A model generated the notes under the pieces. It searched no databases. It saw nothing but the letters and a program-made list of their open reading frames with translations, and was not told the DNA's origin. DNA of 64,000 nt from Chrysoperla carnea. Lineage: Eukaryota; Arthropoda; Insecta; Neuroptera; Chrysopidae. The position numbers and the translations under genes were made by a program. Below are positions 11,285 to 20,483 of this stretch, piece by piece; the stretch's first letter is position 1; each line of letters begins with the position of its first letter. The DNA lies in assembly GCF_905475395.1 (NCBI RefSeq), contig NC_058337.1, positions 7,242,983 through 7,306,982 of the forward strand. Reading direction: 5' to 3'.

Positions 11285-12186
11285 CAAGTGAATACAAACA
11301 ATTGACTGAGTTAATTGTTGAAATACCATGCATAGTCAGTGTTGATTTCTTTATCACATCACTACATATATAAAACAAAGTCGCTTTCTCTGTCCCTATG
11401 TCCATTTGTATGCTTAAATCTTTGAAACTACGCAACGGATTTTGATGCGGTTTTTTTTAATAGATAGAGTGATTCAAGAGGAAGGTTTATATGTGTAATA
11501 ACATCCATTAAATAGTGGAGAAGTACTGCTATTTTTGAGGTTAATAGTTAAAAATGTAAAAAGTAAATAAGTAAAAATGTAGTGTATGAATTTAGATATT
11601 CCAAAGATAGCAGGAAATCTTCATGGTATAGGGAAAGGGGGATTGTTTTACTCCAAAATTAACGCGTGCGGGCCACGGGCAGTAATGAATAAATCAAAAC
11701 TACTGGATCGATTTTAATCACATAGGCTATATATTTTATACCCGTGCGAAGCCAGAGCGGGTCGCTAGTAACACATATGCTCACACATGCTTACGAAAAA
11801 ATGTTTCAAACAAAAGTTGTTTAATTTTTGATAAGAAACATTTTTTACACTTAACTTTTCTTCTATCTCTAACGGTTTACAAGATAGGTCCTACGGACCC
11901 AAGACCCAATTGACCTATGATGCTCATTTACGAACTTGACCTCACTTTTTACGTCTTGAGTACGCTGTAAAAATTTCAGCTCGATATCTTTTTTCGTTTT
12001 TGAGTTATCGTGTCCACAGACGGAAGGACGGACGGACGGACGGACGGACAACCGGAAATGGACTAATTAGGTGATTTTATGAACACCTATGACAAAATTT
12101 TTTTCCTAGCATCATTATTTTTAAGCGTTACAAACTTGGGACTAAACTCAATATACTATGTATATTTCATATATACATGGTATAAT
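11285..12186 (-). repeat. R1 element interrupted by a Helitron
   Basis: Reverse copy of R1: starts ACAAGTGAATACAAACAATT and ends at the CATATATACATGGTATA hairpin. The CCGT microsatellite is near 12022-12046. It is split by the Helitron at 11359-11768. Without that insert the copy is about 490 bp and lacks a small part of its interior. Confidence 0.85.
11359..11768 (+). mobile_element. non-autonomous Helitron
   Basis: Starts TCACTACATATATAAAACAA and ends GCGGGTCGCTAG, preceded by a short CCCG/CGGG hairpin. It sits exactly between A and T of the R1 host sequence (CACA|TAACAC), with no target duplication, as expected of Helitrons (TC start, CTRR end, A|T target). Its 5' part matches the reverse copy at 60224-60697. 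410 bp, no Rep/helicase frame. Confidence 0.82.
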
Positions 12187-12484
12187 ATAAATATTGATAT
12201 CCCCGGGTCTTAAAGCAAATATTAATTTTGTGCAAAAAATTGAAAATTGGACTTACAACTCTGGGCCCTAGGAGGTTAAAACTTACTATATTATGTATAT
12301 AATGAGTTGTATAAGAAGATATATGCCATTTTTGTTCACTTACATGATTATTATATATTTTTCCGTATACAATAATCATATACGGTATATTCATGCGGTC
12401 TATTATTTGTTCTTTTAAGTATTCGTTTTTAAGAGCATTTCATAATAATTCTTTTTAACTTTTTTTTTTTTTAAACTTTTACAG

Positions 12485-12810
12485 GACACAGAGCAGAGTC
12501 GAAAAGCTGCTGGAGAGGGAAAAAGCAGGTCCTCCCAACAAGGGATTTCCCTTATTACGACATAAACAATGATAAATTTTCATTTGGCGACAATCTCTAT
12601 ATCCCAAGCGCTGCTTTCAGGGAGGCAAGCCATACAGATGTGCCATCAAAATTTGTTATAACGATGTCACATGCTTTATGGAAAAAAGAAACACTTGCGA
12701 AAAAGGTTGTCCGAAAGCAGCGCAACACGGGAGACAGAGAAAGCCTAACACCCAGGAAAGTTGAGTTATTAGCATTCCATTTTGAGAATTTTTTAAGAAA
12801 AAGAAACTAG
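12485..12810 (+). CDS. probable BEN-domain protein, terminal exon
   Basis: A strong acceptor (a T-rich tract, then TTTTACAG) leads into a 326-bp open frame (2 nt, then 107 codons and TAG). It contains VLPTRDFPYYDINNDKFSFG, then PSKFVITMSHALWKKETLAK and SLTPRKVELLAFHFENFL. The pattern of an aliphatic-rich helix with LW, then a basic stretch, then L-(T/D)-P-(R/K)-K-(V/L) fits the C-terminal half of a BEN domain, a DNA- and protein-binding module of chromatin factors. AATAAA at 12836-12841, 26 nt after the stop, supports a 3' terminal exon. Upstream exons were not identified; the donor at 122 has a compatible phase. It could be a transposon-borne or stranded exon. Confidence 0.5.
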
Positions 12811-12835
12811 AAAGGATTTTTATAGAATTAAAAAA

Positions 12836-12841
12836 AATAAA
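12836..12841 (+). promoter_or_regulatory. polyadenylation hexamer AATAAA for the BEN-type exon
   Basis: AATAAA 26 nt after the TAG. In such AT-rich DNA the motif alone is weak; its position makes it plausible. Confidence 0.35.
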
Positions 12842-13255
12842 TACCTATCTTGGGAGGGCGATTATTTCAGCCAAAAAAAAATTAAAACTGTGATTTCTTT
12901 TACTTATCTGTTATTGTTATTGTTATTTTATATTTATATTTTATATATATGATTTTATAATCAAAAACTTAAAATAAATAGAACAAATACAAATTTGTTT
13001 TCAGTTATTTCTTCAGATTACATTCACCTGATTTATTCCCTTACATGTTTGAACTACAATTTTATTTATATTTAAAAATTTGTACAAATAAATTACCTAT
13101 CATGAAGGTTATAAAGAAGCTTCATGTTACCTATCGTAAGAACTAAGAAGTAATTTAACCATCAATTATCGTCGGCATTATAATTTCGTTCTGTAAAACT
13201 TAAGTATCCAGAAACAAATTATTTCGCATACGAGAGTGTAAACATGGTGTAAACT
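12842..13255. other. AT-rich spacer, nothing recognised
   Basis: No gene, terminal repeat or RNA structure noted. Confidence 0.3.
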
Positions 13256-13473
13256 TTATAAATAGAGTTAGAAAAACTCTAAATAATTCTTTTTACATCC
13301 GCAAAAATTTTTCAAAAAAATTTTTTTGAAAGTATTAAAAAGTCTTACTAATTTTTTTTACAGCCGCATAAATTTTCAAATAAATTTTCAAAAATACTAA
13401 TTCTTTTGACATTTTTATAAAATACTTTTTTTAAACTAATTCTTTTTATAGCCTATAAATTTACTATTGAAAG

Positions 13474-13965
13474 CATGGAGGTTATAAAGAAGGAGAACGA
13501 TCTCTATGGAAATTGGAAAATATTGTCCCCAAAATATGGACAAAATAAGTGAGGCACTGGGATCGCTAAGTTGTCTCATTAAAAGCGGGCTGTTGTGCGC
13601 TAATTTCAATGATCTATCAACGTTTAATATACGTCTATATAATATCATTCAAAGGAAAAAAAAAAAGCAAATAATGAAATTATTATAAATTATTATTATT
13701 ATTATTATTATTATTATTTACTAATGAATAAAAATTATAAATTATCTATTCTACTTTATAAATTTATCTATACTACTTTATAAATTTGAATGGTACTAAC
13801 TTCATCTATTTGTACTCCTAAACAGCTCACTTCGCAGATACTACTTACCGACGATAGCGCGGCTGGTGGCTGAAAAATAACTATATAAATTCTACAAATT
13901 TTCAGGGACAGGTGCGCTAATGCTTTAGCACGTAGCGATCGTTCTCCTTCTTTATAACCTCCATG
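13474..13965 (+). mobile_element. P-element-like MITE, copy 1, with 8-bp TSD
   Basis: Terminal inverted repeats CATGGAGGTTATAAAGAAGG and CCTTCTTTATAACCTCCATG, extending about 33 bp to CGATC. Identical 8-bp flanks ATTGAAAG (13466-13473 and 13966-13973). CATG ends plus 8-bp duplications are known for the P superfamily; assignment is inference because no transposase is present. The interior has grown by an ATT microsatellite (about 13687-13720). Confidence 0.82.
13687..13720. repeat. ATT/TTA microsatellite
   Basis: About eleven units of TTA/ATT inside the P-like MITE, absent from the copies at 25046 and 42317. Confidence 0.8.
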
Positions 13966-14110
13966 ATTGAAAGTTTTAAAAAGTCGGAATAATTCTTTTT
14001 ACAGCCTCAAAAAAATTATTAAAAACTTTTTTTAAGTATTAAAAACTCTGAAAAAGTCTTATTAACTCTTTTAGTAAGTTTTATTAACTCTGAATAACTC
14101 TTCTGACAGA

Positions 14111-14799
14111 GTCCGAAAAGATGGAATTATTCCGATTCCGACTTTTTACGTCTTATTAGATCTTATTTAGAGTTTGTAAGAGAAAGTAAAACTTTAAGAA
14201 CTCTTATTAAAACTTTGTAACAGTTTCTTTTTTCCATAAGGGTGGCTATTTAAAAATTTTTTTTTTTTAAATTTAGCGCCTAGGTGATTTAAGGAAGAAC
14301 TAAAACGAGTATAATAGATTTAACATGGAAAGAGTATATGAATTTACACGGTATGGTTAGCAGTTATAATTAGTTTGATACAGTCATTCATCCTCACAAA
14401 ATTTCAAATTTATAATATATCAGGAAATACGATCGGCTTGCGGCAGTATAAACTTGGCTGCCGAAATATATAAATATATTCAAATGAATATATTTATACA
14501 GTGTCTGTACAAAGAAAATATCGGATAGATGTCGTTTACGATAATATCTCCGTTTTTTGTAATTGGGTCCCAGTTTTGAATACAAGGGCTTAAAACTTCA
14601 GTAGACAACCAACTCCTCTACAGTCGACAAATTAAACCGCGCCTATAGAATGCTAACTTGTCAGCAAATATAATGGGCTACATTTTATTTTCTAAAAAAT
14701 AAGGGTTTCGTTGAAAAAAATTAAAACCCATGAAATTGTGAACAAAAAAGGGAAACAAGTGAGGGCAGGAGAAGTGATAGCTGTATCGCGATAATCTTT
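14111..14799. other. spacer, nothing recognised
   Basis: AT-rich DNA. A 63-codon minus-strand frame at 14394-14585 has no recognisable motif and was not accepted. Confidence 0.3.
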
Positions 14800-15351
14800 G
14801 TTATACCTTGTATATATGTAATATATATCAAGGTATAGTAAGTTTAGTCTCAAGTTTGTAACGCTTAAAAATATTGATGCTACCAACAAAATTTTGGTAT
14901 AGGTGTTCATAAAATCACCTAAAGAGTCCATTTCCGGTTGTCTGTCTGTCTGTTTGTGAACACGATAATTCAAAAACAAAAAGAGATGTCAACGGGTTTT
15001 CGGTCCGTTGGATCCATCTTTTAAACCGTTAGAGATAGAATAAAAATTTAAATATAAAAATGTTCCTTTTAAAAAATTAACTTTTGTTTGAAAATTTTTT
15101 TGTAAACTGTTTACCCACGACGGCGCAAATTAAGACAAAATTTTGGTGTCCATTTTCTCCAAAGCTATAAAAGATAGAGAGCTAAAAACGAAAAATATTC
15201 TAGAAAATTTTCGCAAATCAAACAAATCATTGTGTTGGTTTTTTAAACTCTTCTAATTTAAAAAAAAAATAATAATGCAAGCACTGATATTCAACACATT
15301 CTATACAGAGTATTTCAATAATTAACTCGGTAAATTGTTTATTTCCACTTG
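14800..15351 (+). repeat. R1 element, diverged copy
   Basis: Carries the R1 start, TAACGCTTAAAAATATTGATG, CCATTTCCGGTTGTC (microsatellite as TGTC), ACTGTTTACCC and the tail AATTAACTCGGTAAATTGTT. It has an internal deletion and more substitutions than the copies at 2948, 23278, 25996 and 47092, so it is older. Confidence 0.75.
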
Positions 15352-15675
15352 CTTTAAGTTAAAACTGCCCAGCGAACATGACATTCATTGACTGTCAGGC
15401 GAACGAAGTTTGGGGTGCCAGTTAGTTAATTATAATAAATCTATGATCTTTATAGTCAATGAAAATTATTAGCGCGCTATTTTATTCTCGAATAAGTCTG
15501 TGATTCTGGTCTACGGAATCTGTCAAAATAATAATAAAACAAACGTCAATTCCATAATAATCATTAATCAAAATAAAATAGCATACGTTTTTTAAAATGA
15601 TTTACTGTTCTTTTTCTGAATAAAATCAAATTGAAAATAAAAAATTAATTGAAGATTATAAGTTATAATTTAAAC

Positions 15676-18600
15676 ATGCTCTTAAGGAATACAAAACCTA
15701 TTCCCGATCAACATAAATTTCAAACCACAGATAGTTGGACGGATGCACTGCCTGTTTGCAAACAATCCGCTGTAGGTTCATCAACTAATCAAATATATCG
15801 TGAAGATGGTAGCCGCGAAGAAGAACATCCTTTTGAAGACAAAAGTTTTCACTGTATTGTTAACGATTCTACATATTTTTACGGTGTATTTGATGGTCAT
15901 TTCGGTTCGAAAACTGCAACTTTTGCTTTACAACGTATGGCAGCTGAAATATTATTGGGTGAATTAAGTGGAAAAAGTACAGACGAAGAAATCAAAGATG
16001 TTTTAAGGTATAATTTTATTTTGAATTTTTATTTTATTCATGGCCTGTAGTTCACCAATTTTTGTATAGACAAGCGTTTTTTTCGGTTGAAAAGGGATAT
16101 ATGGATTCAATAGACAGTATCTTAGCGGAACGTGCAAGTCTTTTATATGAAATTCCTGATGGTTTATCATCATATGAGGCTTATGAAAAATATCCGCGAG
16201 AAATGGAACGATTAGATCTTTTAAATTGTGAATTGTCATCTGGAACATCCGCCGTCATTGCCCTAATCCACAATGGTAAATTGTATGTGGCAAATGTTGG
16301 TAATTGTCGTGCTTTACTATGTAAAACAGATGTGAATTCTGTTCTTCGAGTTGTCCAGCTAAGTGTGGATCACGATTTAAGAAATGAAGATGAATTATTA
16401 AGACTTTCTCAGCTGGGATTAAACACAGATGAATTAAAAAGAGGTAAGTTATTTATTAATTTCATGGAATGTCCCATACTTAAAATTGTTACATAGTGGG
16501 GTAAATCTATCGGATTTTGATAATCGATTCGGAAAATTTTGGGAGAAATCTAATTTTTATACCAAGGTATACTAAGTTTAGTACCAAGTTTGTAACGCTT
16601 TCGTCTGTTAACACGACGATAACTCAAAAACGAAAAGGATATCAAGCTGAAATTTTTATAGCGAGCTTAGGTCATAAAAAGTGAGGTTAAGTTCGTAAAT
16701 GAGCTCCATTAAGGTCAATTGGGTCTTCGGTCCCATCCCATCTTGTAAACTGTTAGAGATAGAAGAAAAGTTAAGTATTTTTTTCGTAAACGTCACAGTT
16801 TACCCGCAAGGGCGCAAATTGGGACAAAACTTTCCATTTTTTCCATTTGACATTTTTATGAAATGTCAAATCAAAAAATATACTGAGAAAAGTTTAACCT
16901 TGGTTAATTTGTACATTTTAAAATTATTGTTGCAATGTCTAACACCTGCGAAGGTGCATTTTACAACATATTTCGAATGGAAGACACATTTTCTCATTTC
17001 TTTGACTTAAATTAATCGGTAAAAATAAGTTTTTGTCTTTGGTCAAATTGTATAATTAGTTTTTTTTGTAACGCGTACGGCTTGGAAGACCAATAGCTTT
17101 CGCATGTATTGGGTCAACACTATCGATAAATTATTTTCTCAACCTTGTTCAAATGATGACAAAAAACTGTCACCAGCTCCCCTACCGCCATTAATTATAT
17201 TAATATAAATCTAGTGATTATGAAATTTTATTTTTACATTAGGGACCGTTGTTGGCAATCAAGAAAATACACGATGCTTAGGCAATTTTCTTGTTAAAGG
17301 TGGTTATAGAGAATTTCAAAGTTTAAGTTCTGCTACATCTGAACCAGTTATTGCTGAACCAGAAATCCTTGGTGGGATAGTTATTGATGAGTCATGCAGA
17401 TGTTTATTGTTAATGTCTGACGGGCTTTACAAATCGTTAGAAGAGGCTACAAGTTCAGATCAAGTGAACAAAGATATTGCTCAATTGGTTGTTAGCGAGG
17501 TAAAATACCATATTCCTATGTTTATTAGTCTAGCCAGCAAGTTCGAATTGGTTAAATATAAGGGTCGTAAAAATACGTGTAATACCTTGTTTTTTAGCAC
17601 ATAAAAATTGCAAAAGTTTTTGTAATTTTCAAAAAAATGTCATTTAACTGTTTTTGTGGAGGGGGGGGGTATGCAAAAATTGGACCAATGGGGTTTCTGG
17701 CAAGATCCAGAATAGTAATCTATAAGCTTTTCTCATCAAGAATCAATTGACAAAATGCGGTACTCATATTTTGCACACTCTTATTTTTTTTTTTTTTTTG
17801 ATATTTTTTTCAGCAAATATCTTGATAACTATTGCTTCTACAGATATTTTGTACAAGACCTTTTTTATGTAAAATTAAATCACAAACAAATTTTATAATA
17901 ACTAAAATTGCGATAAACTTAATATTTTATGAGGTATTTAAAAAAAATCTATTTTCGCGACCTTTGACCATGAATTTTTTTTTTCCACACATGATTTTGC
18001 AATGGACTTTTCATAAATCATTTTTGCATCTGAATAAATCTAATCCCGGTAAAAAAACTTTACTTGGATTTTTTAAGCAGATCGCCTTTTTTATTGCCTT
18101 ATTTCTCTAACGAAAAACGAAATATCTTTTTTTAACTTTAATTGTTTATAACTTTTGCAATTTTTATGTACTAAAAAACGCTTCCACACATTTTTCTAGG
18201 CATCATTCCGATTCCAATAAGCTATCACACGTATTTTTACGAGCCTTATCTCTATATTTCATCATTTTGAACTTGTTGATTAGAAGATCATATCCTTTGT
18301 TTCAAATAATTAATTAATTATATTGTATTGCAGTTTCGTGTACAATCAACATTAACAGGAGTAGCTCAAGCAGTTGTCGATAAAACAGTTCGTGTACATC
18401 ATGATTTTGCTATGTCAGTATCAGGATCAGTATCAGTATCAAAACGTGATGATATCACATTGTTAATAAGAAATTTTAATTTTGCATTACCAAATGCTAA
18501 ACAATCTCCAATCAATCCAACTGTTCGATTTAATCCTCATGTAGATGCGCAAACAATGAATACATTGACTTCTGTAAACAATTCAATAATCAACTCTATA

Positions 18601-18801
18601 GACACAACAATTAGTAATTCTTTTCAATCAGATCAGACTGATCCTGACACTGATCCTGATCCTGATCATATCGATGCTAATCAATTAACTAATAATAATA
18701 ATCGTCGAATACCATCTTATGTTGATTTCAGTTTGTATTTTAAAAATGTTGAAATTGCTAAACAAAATGGTACTTTACCTCCTGGAATTGATTTTGATTA
18801 A
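15676..18801 (+). CDS. TAB1: TAK1-binding protein 1 (TAB1), PP2C-fold adaptor
   Basis: TAB1 binds and activates the kinase TAK1 in innate immune and stress signalling in the cytoplasm. Exons: 15676-16007, 16070-16443, 17243-17499 and 18334-18801, giving 1431 nt (476 aa); all junction phases agree. The start is the first in-frame ATG (MLLRNTKPIP). The PP2C-like fold spans about residues 20-370: SWTDALPVC, YGVFDGHFGS, NGKLYVANVGNCRALLC, EDELLRLSQLGL, EPVIAEPEI, LLLMSDGLYKSLE, GVAQAVVD and DDITLLIRNF. These blocks align with vertebrate TAB1 throughout. The C-terminus has YVDFSLYFK, matching the TAK1-binding PYVDF region, after a Ser/Thr/Asp-rich linker of about 110 residues. Unlike human TAB1 (FNGY, SEG), this protein keeps FDGH and SDG, Asp-bearing positions of active PP2C enzymes. 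Intron 1 is 62 bp; introns 2 and 3 hold R1 and R7 repeats. Confidence 0.95.
16553..16860 (+). repeat. R1 element, truncated, in TAB1 intron 2
   Basis: R1 blocks TTTAGTACCAAGTTTGTAAC, AACTCAAAAACGAAA, GTGAGGTTAAGTTCGTAAAT and GTTTACCCGCAAGGGCGC; the hairpin start and tail are shortened. The plus-strand frame at 16699-17010 is repeat-derived. Confidence 0.7.
17525..18290. repeat. R7 repeat pair, inverted, in TAB1 intron 3
   Basis: The block near 17525-17625 (GGGTCGTAAAAATACGTGT, then CACATAAAAATTGCAAAAG) reappears inverted near 18150-18285 (CTTTTGCAATTTTTATGTAC-like, then ACACGTATTTTTACGA). Related to the direct copies at 22905 and 45900. The arms could pair in the intron transcript. Confidence 0.55.
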
Positions 18802-20483
18802 TTCATTTATTTATTGTAAATATGTATGTCTTCTATGTAAGATTGTAAATATACCAAAACTAACTGATTTAAATATTTAAATACTTACTCAATAGTATAC
18901 CTATTCATATACAGTGTGTCCATTTCAAATGTATCCACTCTTAAAAACTCTTGACTTGATGTGGTTATTGTTTTGAGTAAAAACACGTCGATTTAGATAT
19001 CAAGGGGGGAGTTCAAATATGGTACTTAGAGAATTTTAATAATAAATGAAAGGATATAATGAGCACTTTTCAAATATATACATATATTGTTATGTTGAGG
19101 AAATCGAATTAAAGCCCTTGTGATTAAATATTTAGAAAGCCCTTGTTATTAAATATTTAGAAGTATTTTACATACTTAGCGCGTGCAAGTTCAATGAATT
19201 AAGCAATATTATAGTTAAATATTTTCAACATGTTATACTTTATCATAAAATTATAATCCCAAGATACTTTAAATAAAATAAAGGTCAATAACTAAAACAT
19301 CACCGACTACAAAATCTCGATCTTAAAAGCATGAAAACAGGCAAATATTTTCATCTGAAATTGTTATGGTAAGTAAAATCGTCATTACAACACTTTCAAG
19401 GTATTTCTAATGACACGCGATTAAAAATATTTTTGCACGAATAATTCCAAAGATGTAGTTTTCAACGACATAAAGCTGTAAAAAAAATGTAAGACCATTG
19501 GCCGTCTTTGTTAGCTGCTACAAATTTTTTAAAGTTATTGATATTTAACATGTAAAAGATAAGATTCAATACTATTTAGACGAAATTTTTAGTTCGCTAT
19601 AAAAAATAACTCTAAAAAAATTTAGATAAATGCAAATAAACAAATTAGGGATGCTTTGAACCTAATTAGGATGTAATTGACCGTTTAGTTTACGAAAAAA
19701 CAATAAACAAATATTAATTTTTTGACTAATATTTAGTTTAATCCAGAAGTGAATTATAAATTGATCAATAAATAAAATAATGAATTATAAAATGACAAAT
19801 TTTTGTACAGGTAATTTTAGAAAAGTTATATTTTCTTGCGGTTTTTAACACATGTATTATTAGACTAATTTATTAATTTTAGTTAAGGTAGTACGAGTGC
19901 CAATGCAAGTTTAGACTTGTGGTTGAAATTATTTGTAACTTGTTTTCAACTTTGATGATGAATTTTGTTATAACTTCATGAATGTAGACGAAAAATACAA
20001 TAAAATTTTTCGATATCTGCCTTGGTTCTCGAAATATTGAAAGCTAAATAATTAAACAAAATTTTCAATTTTCGATATTTTGAAAATTACTCCAGATATG
20101 GAAAAATTGTATTCTTATATTTCGTCCTATATTGTCAATCCTTGCTCATACATCCTTAATTAGTCGGGCACAATGTTTTTTTTTTTCAATAATTTATTAA
20201 GGTTTTTAACTTTAATTTAAATAGTTTTTTTTTTTTTAATTTCCATCGACTAGTTTTGTATAAATCTATGAAAACATATCATCCATCTACCGTTTTTCCA
20301 TAAGACTAATGTTAAATATGCCTACTTTTGAAGTCATTTATTTAACTAATGGGGAAACCCCTCTAAAAGGGATTAACACTCGTACATTCTTAACTCTTAT
20401 CGTGTATATCTTATTTATCAATTTCAAGTTAAACTTATCAACAAAAAACAATTTTCATGATAAAGTATTATTTAAATTCTTTT
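18802..20483. other. intergenic, includes a 25-bp tandem duplication
   Basis: Between the convergent 3' ends of TAB1 and the secreted-protein gene. AT-rich with T-tracts near 20180 and 20228. Two tandem 25-bp units at 19111-19135 and 19136-19160 (AAAGCCCTTG(T)GATTAAATAT type). A segment near 19650-19745 is related, inverted, to 29060-29160. No gene seen. Confidence 0.5.

Larger units (their letters stand above)
13256..14110 (+). repeat. degenerate tandem array, interrupted by a MITE
   Basis: Loose repeats of roughly 45-65 bp, each with AATTCTTTTTACAGCC or a variant, then A/T runs and TATTAAAAA(G/C)TC. Units are seen near 13285, 13355, 13395, 13437, 13989 and 14065. The P-like MITE (13474-13965) splits one unit: its flanks join cleanly when the duplicated ATTGAAAG is removed. 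Confidence 0.55.

Noticed and set aside
11869-12051. SVRPSVRPSV-type frames over R1 copies (also 26100-26309, 3386-3682)
   Set aside because: These are translations of the CCGT microsatellite and R1 body, present in several truncated copies with no conservation of frame.
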